A DNA stretch of 64,000 bases from contig JBAJFE010000062.1 in NCBI GenBank assembly GCA_037903355.1, forward strand, positions 434,001-498,000, given 5' to 3'. Positions within the stretch are counted from its first letter, which is position 1; every line of letters starts with the position of its first letter. The notes beneath the pieces are model-generated. The model worked only from the letters and a program-made list of their open reading frames with translations, did not search any database and had not been told where the DNA came from. Source of the DNA: Trichuris trichiura. Its lineage: Eukaryota > Nematoda > Enoplea > Trichinellida > Trichuridae. Made by a program: the position numbers and the translations under genes. Shown one piece after another: positions 46,601-58,901 of the stretch.

Positions 46601-48645
46601 ATAAAAAGCACGTTGTCATTCCGTTCTACAGCTTTTCAAAACGTGCGTATCGCGAAAGTGCTAAGCAGTAAGTTCGCATGCAAATTTCTAAAATGCGAGA
46701 TAGGCACTCGCTAAATTCGTCTACAAACAAAGGCGGGATGCCATTGAAAATTAACCATTGTCATTTGACTTTTTTCTTATCGAAACGGCACAGATCGTTA
46801 GGCCGAACGAAGCACTTGTTTTTGCGATAAAACTACACCGACTTTGGCGATCGTTCAACCGAGACGGACACATTTCAACGCGTCGCAACCTCGCGCTTAC
46901 AGCTCTCGCTACGAAAGCTCACCGAATGGACTAATCATTAGAAAAAGGCTCAGCAAAATGTTTACGGCTTTTCGACTTGACATCACTGCCAACACTTTAG
47001 TTAATTCGACGCTGTCTCGCAACTGCCAAACGTATTGGGTGATAACGTCTAAAATTTCCACATGGGAAAGATGAGATCATGTTTTCGCTTATCTTACAGC
47101 GGACTGCATTTCAAGCAGCGCAAAGTTGAAAAAGCGAAACTTCGACCCGAATTCTGAGGCATTTTTAAATTAAAATGGCAGCGGGTCATTTAAAGTCGCT
47201 TCGTCATGTCGATATAGGTGGCCGCGCTTATTCTTGATGCACAGGTGGCAAAGCGACCATTTTCACCTCCCATAAAAGGTCGAAAAAGCATTCCAACCTC
47301 TATCCTTGCTGGTCCATTTCTTTTGACATCTATTTCCAATTCAGTGAGCCGTTTTGGCTAATACATTCCAGGTGCTTCCCCAAGACTTGACCAAATGGTC
47401 AGCTGGAAAAGCGTTCCAGCCTTGATGGAGTAAACAGGAAAATTAGCGGATAGGTCGCGAGATCCATTGTTGAAGTGCTCAAAGCGGAATTCATTCATAT
47501 CGAACCCACTTCAGCCCAAGCGCTGAAGGGCAGTGCATTTCCATTTACAAATACGAGAACGCAGATGGCCGACCTTTCGCCTAGCAAATGCTGTCAACAA
47601 TCGCTCGGTCACAACGAGTTGTCAGTGGGAGTTAAGCAAACCTTCGGGCGACCAATTCAAAATTTGACTAATCATTACCGCAGCGGAGTTTTCTCATCTC
47701 TTCGCATCGATGGCTATGCCATAGCTTTTTTGGGAAAAAGTAACTTCGCGCATTGAATTCGCCTCGACGATGTTGAGAGGTCGTTGGAGGCCGAAGGAGA
47801 TCAAAATAGATTTCTGAAGTTTTCCCGGAGCTCACAAAGATGTACTTGCAAGCAAACATGACGAGCTACTTCTCCTGGGCGGCAGACTATGATTGCCAAA
47901 ATCGTTCGAATCGAACTTTTTCAAGTCTTGCAGCGATTCGAACCGATGAAACAGCACTGAGATACATCGAAACAAACACTGGTTGGCAAACAGGTTCTTT
48001 CTAACTGTCAAAAGCTGCCATAGGGGATATACGCGCACTCAACAACGGCATCGATCAATTCATCAGTGCTCATTTCGATGGAGACAAGAAAATTGAGTAG
48101 TCAAACTATGCCGAGCTACTTCGCCAAACATGACTGGAATGCAATAATGCGCTTTAATAGTGACACCAATCAGTGTCAGGTGCGCTGTCCACTCACAGAC
48201 TCTTACGCTGTTACTTATACATACACCCACTACATACAAACTAGGAAGCTCAAAGATAAGAGCTATGTAAAAAAAACTGTCTCACTTCGGGTGTCATCCG
48301 CGAAACAGTCTGCACATTGTAGCCAGAATCTATGAAATTGGCGGCATACTGTTTGAAGCCAATACTGTCTAGCCAAGTCAACAGGATATCTTCATCCTGA
48401 AAAATTGGAAAAGAACAGAAATCGAAGGGAAAAACAAATATACGCCTACGGAGTAGTTATTTTCCAACATTTCACCAACGTCAATGGAAAATCGGCGATT
48501 AACGGACTCGCTTGACCTGTCCAGACTACTTAGGCTACTACGGGAAGGCCTGTCCTCGTCCAGTGCGAACCAGCCGCCGCTGCCACGAAGTTGTACTACG
48601 GATTGGCTTTTCCCCGGCGCGCAAGATGCCTTGAAAACGAGGCCG
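43665..48645 (-). CDS. Caskin-like scaffold protein, 3' exons with tandem SAM domains (5' end not found)
   Basis: Exons 48450-48645, 48286-48396, 44853-44954 and 43665-44795 join in phase. The first is a serine-rich linker. SAM1 spans the next two: LLTWLDSIGFKQYAANFIDSGY..., then DLRAIGITKPDHRMKI. SAM2 opens the last exon: WLYDIGLGEYAGMFESQGY...LTWEDLEDIGVKKLGHMKRI. The IGITKPGH-type then GV.KLGH tandem pair is the signature of Caskin1/2, neuronal scaffolds that bind CASK and polymerise through their SAM domains. A 300-residue low-complexity tail with a proline run follows. The expected ankyrin repeats and SH3 domain are upstream of 48645 but I could not find them within the window. The 3.3 kb intron (44955-48285) carries tandem repeats. 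Confidence 0.8.
45762..46545 (+). repeat. Diverged tandem duplication, period about 406 bases
   Basis: Unit 1 (about 45762-46168) and unit 2 (about 46169-46545) align along their length; for example GACGCTCGCCTAAGC at 45852 pairs with GACGTTCGTTTAAGC at 46258, and CCCAAGATAACGATATTTTA at 45901 with CCCAAGATTATGATATTTCA at 46307. Fragments of further units appear just before (GTTAGACATTC near 45743) and perhaps after. It lies within the large Caskin-like intron and has no open frame. Confidence 0.6.
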
Positions 48646-48836
48646 CTAATGGGGAAAGAAAACAATCGTCCGTGCAATATGTGATTGAGAAAAAAAACAA
48701 GCAATGTTCGATGATAAAACTGATAATTAAAAAAAGAAAATCAAAGCATTCAAAGGCAAAAACAGCTGCGGGCGAAGAACAAGAATTCGGAAAGACGAAA
48801 AAGAAGAAGAATAAGCAAACATGAGCTCACGCTTAC

Positions 48837-48909
48837 AGCTGGCGAAGAGGGCGGCAACCGGCCGTAGTCGGTACCGGTACTATTCCTTTTCATCATTGCG
48901 ACCAAGTAC
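48837..48909 (-). CDS. Candidate upstream Caskin-like exon
   Basis: Between a good acceptor (TTTTTGCAG) and donor (GCT|GTAAGC) a 24-codon frame reads YLVAMMKRNSTGTDYGRL and then proline- and serine-rich residues, as in linker parts of such scaffolds. Its end phase does not fit the next known exon unless a small exon or another donor lies between, so it is tentative. Confidence 0.3.
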
Positions 48910-51120
48910 CTGCAAAAACTACCGTTTTAAAAACGAGATTGCCGCTTCGGAAGGCGTAGAAAAAGCGACACAAATGCAACCTGGCAAACCGGCTCTCTTC
49001 AGTAAACAAACGCGCTTGTACAAAAACCGCCTGACCTTAGGACGAAGACGACGGCGAAATGCTGGTTGGCAAGCAACTGGGTCACTTCAATACAAAATGA
49101 CAAAGGCCCTAGACGGAATGCAATGTCCTATCTTTCGAGAAGGCCGCCACGCGACAATTCTCGCCATGAAACGAATAGCCTGCATATTCGCAGATAACGC
49201 GCAATGTAGCCCATTTACGCTCCTTCAACCCCTCTTCAGCCAATACAGTACTCTTCTGAGTAAAAGGTTGTTTCACTAACGTGCTAGAGAAATGATGTTG
49301 AGCAAAATTTTTAAACGACGTTTTTTAAATCTTCTTGCTTGTAAGCGAAGAATGCGCCAGAAGGCATCAATAATGATCGGGTCGTTAAGCGTTCTAATGT
49401 CGCTCTCGCCAATGGCCTTGTCCTCCATTCGCCGCAAACGGAACACCTCAAGGAAGCCTCGTATCACCTAACAGCGGAAGGGCCATTCCGCTCAAAATGT
49501 CCCATCGGCTACAGGAAAGAAAAATTTTCCAGCGCTGCTATTGCTTTTGCTTATTTGGAAAAAATAAATTTGCTTCGTCAATTTTACGCCTGGGATGGAA
49601 TGCCCATGTAAGGCATAAGGCACACAACGCTTATTAGCCAATTGAAAAAAATACTAAAGCGCAAAGCAAGGGCGAAGAAAAGCATCTAACCTGTTGCTGT
49701 AGAAAGGGAATTCGCTTTTGCCTTTACATGGGTCGTTTGCTAGCAAATGCTGACACTGTGTCAACACGTTGCTTTCGATGGAAGAATTGCTGTTTGCGTA
49801 GAGCGAGCACAGCCGCAATCTTCACCGTCAGTGCAAGGCCTGAACGTAAATTGCCGGAAAAAACATTTTATGCAACTGCCATTTCTGCCTGCACAAAATC
49901 ACGTGCAAGACTAGTAGTTTACGAGTCATGTTCGTCTACATAATGTATGACTGTTTCGCAGCCGAGTTGTACGCGTTTTTAGCCGCGTGCATGCAGTAGT
50001 GCTTAATGGGTTTAACCATTCGTAACGGGAGACATTATTGTGCGCAACAAAGTTGTTGATAGCGTGTTGAATAAAAGCGTCCAGACGATATTTGAATTGA
50101 CGTTAATGGACAGCAGTAGGCAAAGACAGTTGCTGTCTTTAAAGATGCACATGGCTATACGACAATTACTAACTAAAAATTAAGTGCTGCTTAGAATAAA
50201 TCGGCTTAAGCAAGCGAGCTTGTCTTACTCCAAGATAAACTGATGCTCTATTGAAAAGTGTTACCCTTAAGAGCTGTTGAATCAGAAAATAGCAGGAACG
50301 TGACTAAATGTTGTTTTCCTTGACTTTTGCCCGTTTAACTTTTGGATTGCTTCTAAATTCAAAAAATGCGACACTGTAAATTTAAAATTTAAGAAGACTC
50401 ATAACGACCGACTGGCTTTGATATTATTTTGCATAATTGTCGAAGCGCCGCAGTCGGAATCACATTTTTGTTGACGATAATTTAAAAACGTTGGTCAAAC
50501 GGAACGCGGGAAACTACGCACTGCGCTAGCAAGGAGAAAGAGCACGGTTGTATCAATCAAGCGAAACGACTGAATCGACAGCGTTCAACCTAAACAGATT
50601 GATTGCCAAATAAAAGCTTCACCCTATGCGGAATAGAAAAAATTATAGCTGCTGCAAGGACTTAACGCATCGTTGTTTCCCGCCTTTATCGCTGCATGAA
50701 AATTGCATGAATACATTGTCATTCACATTTAAGGCGACTTTTTGGGAAGTTATCAGCATAAAAAGCAAACAACGTTTACGAGGACTTCGCTTGCTTTTCT
50801 CTCGGCTGTCTAAGCGTAGACTTCTATTAATAGAACTTTCTTTTAGCAAGTTAAGAAGCAGTTAAGCTATTAACTTCAGTGACTCATGCGCTGAATATTG
50901 ACAAGGTCTGACTATTTTTTTTGTATAATGAAGATCACAAGGTGGTACAGGTTTTTCATACCAACCAATAAATGCAGCGTTGAAACGGGTTTTCGGTGCA
51001 GAATGGTTGTTTTTCCAATAACGCAAAACTGATGTTAAGATTTTTACTTCAAAGTAATTTTGCTGAGTGTCGAACAGCCTGACTGCGTGATGTAGTAGAA
51101 TAAATGAATCCTGTCTCTAA

Positions 51121-51900
51121 GCCACTTCACCGTTGTACTGTAAGTTTTCCGCCCCCTTCCCCGTTTGCCCTTACGTAAAGCTTAATCCTAAAAGTAAGGC
51201 TCACATGTTGGCTTAAGCACAGGTCACCGCAGAACAGGATGGCAGGCATACTTTTCAAAAGGGAACCTGCATTCTTCAGACAGTAGGCGCGGCTGAGAGA
51301 CAATATTCGAAAAACCTCATTTTCGTGTGAGTAGCGACTAAACGCGCTAAAATACGATAGTATAGCATAGTTCAGCGGGCGGTGCGCACCCATTTTGCCT
51401 TCGTTCACTTTAACTGGTGAGTTTTGACCATCAAGTAATTCTTTGCGTCTACGAAAAATGGCTATCAATTGCTGACCGAATAAATGCTGTCAATCAAATT
51501 TCAAAGTGCCGTTTTAGACTCTTGTTTCTTAGCCGCCCTACGGTTATACTGTAAGTTTGACGGCCAACCCATTCTGCCTTTACCCAAGCCTAACCCCAAA
51601 TATAAGATTTTCATTTTGGCTTATGCTTAAGTAAGAGCAGAGAGAGCTGTTCGGTATGCTCGCCAGTAGGCGCAGAGCAGCATGAGCGCATACATAACAA
51701 AAAAAGAACCTGCATTTCTCGAACGAGATGGGGCGGCTAAGTGGCAAGACAGCAATTCGTTTCGGAGAAAGCCTTCTGGAATGAATAAAATATGCTAAAC
51801 AAATGCTTTCCTTAAAAGCAAGCAGGAAACTTTCAATTCGGAATAATATTAAACTTTTCGACGTGTGCACATTAGCTCTTAGTTCTATTGCTTTAATGAA
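51121..51900 (+). repeat. Second diverged tandem duplication, period about 411 bases
   Basis: TACTGTAAGTTTTCCG at 51136 pairs with TACTGTAAGTTTGACG at 51547, and a GGAACCTGCATT-like block recurs in both halves followed by GCGGCTGAG/GCGGCTAAG. Divergence is considerable. No coding content. The period is close to that of the repeat at 45762. Confidence 0.5.
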
Positions 51901-53400
51901 GCGATTATTTCTAACGTAGCAAAAGGAAACTGCTATTCAAAAAACACTGATTTGTCGTTCGTTTAAGCTGCCAGCATGCTTATTCCGTTTTGCAAACCAG
52001 CTAACTTGAAAGTATGACTCATTTAAGCGGTTAGCTCAGTCAATCTGAAAGGTCAACATCGAAAAGAAGTGGAAGAATATCAGAGCAGATGAGTACAACC
52101 TGTCTTAAGTTTGTCTAACTAGTCCGCTTGGCATAAGTGTCTGGAACTTCATTGCCTGTTGAATACCTGACATTCCATTGATCAGCTTTAGAGTTGGAAA
52201 CAACCACAGCTAAGTTTGCCTTAGAAAAGTAGGCTGATGCAGTTTTAACGTCAGAAATGCTTCCTCATTTAGCCAACAGAGCCGACATGAAAAGTTATGG
52301 AATGGTGCTGCAGGCTGAATGGGTTAACCAAGTGAAGTGCAGTCAAGGAATGTAAACCTATACATTAACTGATTTCCGAAAGTTAATCCTTTGTTCCGCC
52401 TGTCGTTGGCTAGCCAAAAATACCAATTTTGCCTGCCCTGCTTACATCATTGCGAATTAGTCAACTTGCAACGGAAATAGTTGCGGCATGCTAACAAGCA
52501 TCTGCTGCTCTTTTTTTAGATTGAGACCTAACGAAAAAGTGGCTCCGAAAAATCAAGATAATGATTACATTATATTTAACTTTTTTCCATTAACGCTAAG
52601 GCTGCTTAAAACGAATCGCTCATGCCCTGCATATACGATTAAATGTACTTTATGCTCAAAACTACGCAGCTACTGAAGCTCGAAAACGTTCAGTTTTTGG
52701 AACAAGTTTTCAAAAACCGTTTTTCTTTCATGTGCTTCGCGCGAAATACAATAGGAAAGTATTCGCAGGACGCAATAATGCTACTTCAGCTTTATGATAA
52801 TTAAATTAAGAGTCGCCAAAAGTTAAAAGTTAAAGATTAAGGTAGGTCTGATTCCTTTGAGATGCTTAACCCGTCGGGTTCCCCGAAAAAGTGAAAGTAA
52901 AAAATCATCAGAATCACACAGCTTCCGGTTGCCCTACCTTATCGAGTGATTCCCATTTTCAGCTTGTACACTAGAAAATTGTCTCCATACATATTATTCT
53001 AAATCAATACTGGATTTTAACTTCTCACTACGCATCGAATTTGCAGGGAATGTCTTCGTCCGTTGCCTAGCAACGAATGCATCCTGTTTATCCCTTGGCG
53101 GCTGGCTGGCTGCGCTGCGCATCGCGTGAATGTCTTACAAAGAATTCAGAGGTACGAAACAGTCCGCTTTAAGCAAGAGAAAGATAGTGGAATAGTGATA
53201 TCGTGCATTAACAAATTTTACATGAGCTTAAAGTCGACGCCTCGAAAGGACTAGCAATCTATTTAAAATTATTAGCAGAACTATAAAGAAAAGCTTTGCG
53301 AATGTTGAAAAATGGATTTGAAATGGCGGGAAAAGGGGTTATTAACAAAAGCGTCAAAACGCGGGAAGAAGTTAATATTCTTTTAGAACTTGATCAAATT

Positions 53401-55045
53401 ATGCTTTCAGATTTGAAGTCCATGTTGGAAGCGTTAAACTATCCAAATCCTCTTTCTTTTGGAAGCTATCGATGCCCGAACTTTCCTCTGACGGCTGAAA
53501 TCCTTCGCTGGCTCTGCAATTGGTCTGTTCGCTTCCGAAGGCTTCCTATTACAAAAATATTAGCCTTGCAGCTATGGAGATGATCATGATTTGCCAAAGG
53601 ATATTAGCACTGAAAAGAATCGCGCCCTTTTCGTAAAAGCAGCAGCCTTGTACATGGTAGGTAGTGCCAGTCGGTAGCCATACGCAAAATTACGTTTCGC
53701 CATATTATTTATGCAGTATCGTCAGACGGGAATGAAACTGAATCCAAGAAAGATATATCAAGCTAATCGTAGTGCTATAAAGGAGCTGCTTCGTATCGTT
53801 GCTCCCCTCTACCAAGCATACAGAACTTTGAGCGTTAGCGGCTTCCAGCGGGATGACGACGCGAACTCACGTTTCTCCAATTTGAACAACAGTTTGCAAG
53901 AGAAAGTAGCCCACTCCAAACATTCATAAGCTTAGTATACCGTTCTTTTAAGTTGGCAGAACTGCCCAAACAAAGAACCACAATGAGTGAACTCACGGAA
54001 ATATCTGCTGCAATTTATGATTTACTTTCGCAGGACACTGAAGCAAGGGTAAAATATGAATAAGAAATTTCAAAAATATTCAACATGTTAACAGGAATAC
54101 CGTTCGAATGCAATGGCCAAGCAAATGGACATTACCGAGCTGGAAGCGGTATTAAGACAAGCCCATATAGCCATGCAAGTAAGTACTGTTCGAACTTACG
54201 CTGACTTTTCTACATCGTCCGCAATTTTCTAGGAAGAGATTAAAGAAACTGACAGGATCTTACAATCCATAGCAAATGATGAACAAGCCATGGACAATAA
54301 AATTATCAAAAAACAAGCAGAAATCGATCGGTTAAAGAAACGACTGGAACAGCTCCAGTCGGTGAGGTAGCTCACTTTCGTGAAACCAGCTTCTCTTTGT
54401 AGTACCGCCAGCGTGCACAACGTCATTTAATAAGATATACTTGAAAATAAAAAGTGCTTTTAAAAATCCCACACTTCCGAACATTTACGCAAGGAATTCC
54501 AGGTCTGATAATTAATTATTTATACAGACCCGCCTACATGGACGAATACGAGTCACTGGAGTTGGAACATCAAGCCCATTACGACTTATACGTACAAAAA
54601 TTTCGAAATCTCGTCTACTTACAGAGCCTTTTAATGAATATAGAAGCGGCTGAAATTGAAGTAAACTTCATATATTGGCTACGCAATAAATGAAGCCGTC
54701 TTCTGTTGCAGAAGTCCGCGTGGGAAGAAAAGATTGTAAAGCAAGTGACGCCCCTTCAGCAGCCGGAAGAAGCAGACGTGTTGCAAATACGAAAAACCGG
54801 TAGGTTGAACATACTTGTCTAATGAGTTGGCTATTGATTTAAAACTTGCTTCCAGAAATGAAGCCGAAAATGTTTGGCTCTATAGCAGCCTCAGGCTCGA
54901 GCGAGGAGAGCGTCACTGTAATTGGCTCGCTCGATTTTCATGAAAAAATTGTTATTCATTTTTTAAGGAGTCAAGTAATACCGAGAGTGAGGAAGACGAT
55001 GTTCTGCTTACTGACGTCAAATCCAGCAAGAAGGGAATAGCATAA
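53401..55045 (+). CDS. CLUAP1: Clusterin-associated protein 1 homologue (IFT38 / DYF-3)
   Basis: Ten exons (53401-53522, 53572-53656, 53717-53905, 53953-54048, 54095-54178, 54233-54366, 54528-54660, 54712-54799, 54856-54917, 54968-55045) encode 356 residues (human 413). CLUAP1 is an IFT-B subunit needed to build cilia, in nematodes those of sensory neurons. Landmarks: N-terminal CH-like domain with DLKSMLEALNYPNP and CPNFPLTAEILRWL, then NRALFVKAAALYM, LNPRKIYQANRSAIKELLRI, a long coiled coil (about 180-300) with LKKRLEQLQSVRPAYMDEYE, and an acidic serine-rich tail ending SSKKGIA. The start at 53401 was chosen by alignment to the family; longer in-frame extensions upstream are not conserved. 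The donor of exon 9 (GTAATT) has a competing GT 9 bases earlier. Confidence 0.92.
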
Positions 55046-56535
55046 AAATGCTTCAGGACTTCGAACGGTCGTCCCTATTCAACTTGCATGCTGCATAAGT
55101 AACTGACGGCAAACCAACTGGCAGAGGAGATGCAAGATACACTGTTTTTCAGAAAATTCATATGAGGTGATTGGTAGTCAAGTCACTTCGTGTTAATTTG
55201 CATATGTGCCAGTCAACAAGTAATTCACTTTTTGGCTTGCCTATAATTCGTAGTAAACTCTATCTGCATAATCACAGTTAAATATGAGCACGAAATCCAC
55301 GTGACAAATATGAAAAAAAGACGTGCTCACTTAGTACCATAGCTCAAAAACACTGCAGTAGTTCAATCCAGTCACGTGCACATTTAGGCTAATCGACTAC
55401 TAGTTTCCATAAATGGAATTGCAGGCCGGACTTGCTAGATATTTAGCTTAGAAAGGAACTATATAAGGCATTCAGGCGCCTTATATTCATGAAAAGATTT
55501 ATTCATGCGAAACATCATAATGCCGGACAAAGCGTTTCCTAAAGCATAATAGCAGAAGTGAAATATGCAATAAAGCAATATTGATTGTGCATGCACAACG
55601 AAAGTAATAGTTGGGAAGTTATATCAAAGCAGTTCTCTCCCGTAAAGCGGGCAAGCAAAATCCAATTGCCGAACAGTAGTGGAAATTACACTCCATTAAG
55701 CCATAACTATTCGCTCGGAAATGACTACACAAAACAGTTTAGATATCGTCGCGCACGCATCAGATTATTTGTGAATAGATTCCTCCATGCATGAACATCC
55801 AATGCAAACAAGTGTATGCATGCTAGAGACGAGGATCCTTTTCTTCATACAAAATAATGTTCCAACTGTTGAAATGTTAAGGTTATTTTTTTGTTTAGCG
55901 GTGTTGTCTTTGCATTCGCACAAAACGGACAATTACTAGTGCAGCAATGGAACAACTCTCTTTTAATAAGTTTTAATAAGAAGCCAAGGTTTCGTTAGTG
56001 AGAACAAAAATTAATAGAGCATTGATACTTGGGAAGCAAACTGCATAACTGCGTTGCAAATGATATGCACGACTGCTAGCAGGCTTCTCTGCTTGCTTTT
56101 GCGTAATATAAAAATAGCAAATGTTTAGCTTAGCCGAGAATTCAAAAGCAGTGCAAATAGACGCGTTTTCTGCCAGATATGACTACGGGCGCATGCACCA
56201 AACCCAACTGTACAGTGAACAAAATAAAGTTTAACATTTTAAATTACTGAAAATAAACAAAATTAAAAGAGCAATCTCCATAAGTCATCAAAACAGTTAT
56301 CTGAGGAAAAACACTAAAAATGTTAAGCACAATATAGTCGCTAAGATAAATATATATTTTCCCCAAAACATGTGACGAAGCGACGCGTAGAACTTGAGCA
56401 AACGGAATTTTGGAAGTGGGCAACTATTCTTAACTGTATGCAGCTGCATAAATGCAAACAGTATCTCCTATAAAAAGAGACGCATTTTGGCAATTAACAT
56501 CAAGCACAGCGTGCTCAGTAAAAAATCAAAGGACA
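55046..56535. other. Intergenic before the MIG-18-like gene
   Basis: A frame at 55585-55794 has no domain. A small palindrome TATAAGGC..GCCTTATA lies near 55460. In-frame ATGs at 56452 and later are upstream of the preferred start of the next gene. Confidence 0.5.
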
Positions 56536-57600
56536 ATGCAGAGATCAACGTTTCTGCTTATCGTTGCTGGATGTCTTCAATTGTCGGCTATTTTCTGTGA
56601 ACAATGCCTATCAAAGTCAAGCAGCAGCTACTATTACGACTATACAAAGGTTCAAGAAGAACGAGTCTACTGGAAATACATAAAGAAGGAAAGAACAGAG
56701 GCTATTGGATGTGTACTTGACTCGGGTGAAAATTTGGCATTCGAACAAACCTATAATACTAAATTCTTTGTTCTCAAGTGTGAAAAAATCAACAACACTG
56801 CTGTCATCCTTAGGCCAATTAAATGCCTTTTGCAAGGACAAGAAATGGAAATAGGAGATGTTGTCAAAGTAAAATCATTCGTATATTCTTGTCAGGAGAA
56901 AGATGGGCGTATGGGTCTGGTAATTATCGGATGCGTCGGCAAAGACGCTATGGTTGCCAAGATTGGCGAAACATTTATCAGAAAGTCCTTCCTGTTCACA
57001 TGTGTCAGTGAAGGTACTCTAGTTATTCACAGAGCACACGGTTGCATAATTGGCGGGAAACATGTAGAAATACATAAAACAATTAGCATTGGAAAGTACT
57101 GGTACAAATGTTCAAGATACGGTAACAGCGGAGTACAAATCATAGTGATGGGATGTATTGCTAGCGGCGGCAAGCTCATCGGCGTAGGCGACAGATATCG
57201 CGATGGTGACTTCCTCTTCTACTGCAAGCAAAGTGAAAGTGGCGTCCGCATTGTATTTGCTGGTTGCATTGCAATGGAATTTGGTGTATTGAAAGAATTC
57301 AGTTTTGGTGAATCATGGTACACAAAACCAGTTGGATCATTGAGCTACAGAGTAGTGTGCGCGGGAGATGAAAAAACAGTAACGGCGGAAGTTGTCGAGT
57401 GCATTGCAAACTTGGATCAAGGACGAAAAGTTATCAGAGTAGGAGACTGTACCAAATATGGTGATGATAGAATGTTCAGCTGCTTGAAACAGAAGGAAGG
57501 GAATGTTGTTGCGAGACTTACATTTATCGAAGAACTTAGCTTCTCGTTCAAAACGTTTACCACAATTGAAGGAGACCGATGTCCTCTACCTTATAGATGA
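56536..57600 (+). CDS. Secreted protein with seven MIG-18-like FN1-type repeats, intronless
   Basis: The start at 56536 gives a clean signal peptide (MQRSTFLLIVAGCLQLSAIF); the longer frame from 56452 would bury it. The mature part holds seven units of about 40-45 residues, each of the form GC-x(6-12)-G-x(8-10)-F.Y.C, for example GCIASGGKLIGVGDRYRDGD then FLFYC. This matches the fibronectin type I-like domain of the nematode MIG-6/MIG-18 group, extracellular-matrix proteins in cell migration. Length is 354 residues. A poly-tyrosine/serine stretch follows the signal peptide. AATAAA at 57617-57622 is close to the stop. Function in this worm is unknown; secretion as a host-interaction product is possible. 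Confidence 0.8.
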   Translation: MQRSTFLLIVAGCLQLSAIFCEQCLSKSSSSYYYDYTKVQEERVYWKYIKKERTEAIGCVLDSGENLAFEQTYNTKFFVLKCEKINNTAVILRPIKCLLQGQEMEIGDVVKVKSFVYSCQEKDGRMGLVIIGCVGKDAMVAKIGETFIRKSFLFTCVSEGTLVIHRAHGCIIGGKHVEIHKTISIGKYWYKCSRYGNSGVQIIVMGCIASGGKLIGVGDRYRDGDFLFYCKQSESGVRIVFAGCIAMEFGVLKEFSFGESWYTKPVGSLSYRVVCAGDEKTVTAEVVECIANLDQGRKVIRVGDCTKYGDDRMFSCLKQKEGNVVARLTFIEELSFSFKTFTTIEGDRCPLPYR

Positions 57601-58901
57601 ACGCTATTCTTGCGCAAATAAACTACCTTACTATGGAATATCTTCACAGCGCAAGCGTAGAATGTCAAACTTAAACATGAAATATTCAGGTGAAACTAAT
57701 CCATGTTAACGTTCTTCCTGCCGCCTATTTTACATTCTATTAATACTTACTGATTGCATAGCAGTCTCTTCGATACCGGCAAAAGAAACCGGAGGGAACA
57801 TGCTGTTGAAGGGAGACAGTATTTTTCATTCCTACCAATCAACGTTCACTTTCATTATCTCTCAGTAACGGAAATTAATAATAGTATTTTCTTTCTGCGA
57901 ATGGCAAAGTCTTATGGTAAAGATTTTCAGGTACGTGAGTGAATTGACTGCGCCATGTGTCATCCGTAGTGGGAAACAAGCTTTCATGGCACCATTGAAG
58001 TGCGGACTTTTTGGCCACTTTGTAAACAGGATTAATCATTTGTATTGTAATGAACAAATATGCATCTTTTTGCTGTGCATATATTATAGAAAGAAGAAAA
58101 GTAATGATTTTAATAAAACAGTTTTTGTAGTGCATAGATATGGCACCGAGTATTGCGCAAAAAGGTTATATTGATATTAATATCTTCAATAAGGAAAGCC
58201 GCGAACAAAGTATAAAAGAGAAAGTACAGTATAGGGCTACTTTAAATGCCTGTCTTTAGGGACTATACAAACGAACACTGGTGAGTATTCAGACTTTTCA
58301 TGAAAAAAATGCATAGAAAACTTTTGGTTTCTTGGCCGCTCGTCAGAATCAACATGCTTACATCTATAGCCTTGCAGATGTAGCTTCCTACGGATAAGAG
58401 ACAGCGTCAGTACTAGAAACAAACTATTATGCATATTTCAGGATTATCCTATCAAAACCTAAACTTTAAAAACACAATTTTGTTCAATGATTACTTAGAG
58501 CTTCATAACATTGATATGAGAAGAAACTATTTACTGCAGCATTGTAAAACAGCGTTTCCTTGTAATACTTTGGACTTATTTTTTCCTAACACTGCTTTCA
58601 TGAAAGTTTCAGAGATATAGTCAGCTACAGTATGCGCTGTTTATCGAGCAAACCGCTGGTAACGGCCATATTTGGCGTTCGAAAAAATGTTTCAAATGGA
58701 AAGAGAATAGATCTGCCGACCTTGTAAAAAGAATTTCCTGTTAAGCCCAGATAAGACTATACCTTTCTGTTGTACTTTCAAATCATTTATTAAGACATAT
58801 TTCAGTACATAGCATTGTCTCTTCAATTAGCTGCAGCGCTTTCAGCATAAGTACAAATTCGCCGTTTCCTTATGACGCCAAATCTTTCTGTAGGATTCTG
58901 T
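57601..58901. other. Intergenic, MIG-18-like gene to GPCR
   Basis: Frames at 57914-58174 (+), 57875-58135 (-) and 58429-58620 (+) have no recognisable content. The complement of TTTATT at 58786-58791 is a plausible polyadenylation signal for the GPCR gene. Confidence 0.5.

Larger units (their letters stand above)
48646..53400. other. Unassigned region upstream of the Caskin-like exons
   Basis: It should contain 5' exons of the Caskin-like gene, but only one weak candidate (48837-48909) was found. Frames at 48821-49279 (+), 49276-49467 (-), 49728-49943 (+) and 50643-50849 (-) show no recognisable domain, and no ankyrin-repeat motif could be seen on the minus strand. A tandem duplication lies at 51121-51900. 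Confidence 0.4.

Noticed and set aside
48821..49279. 152-codon plus-strand ORF rich in Arg and Lys
   Set aside because: Low-complexity, no signal or domain, and it overlaps a better minus-strand exon candidate.
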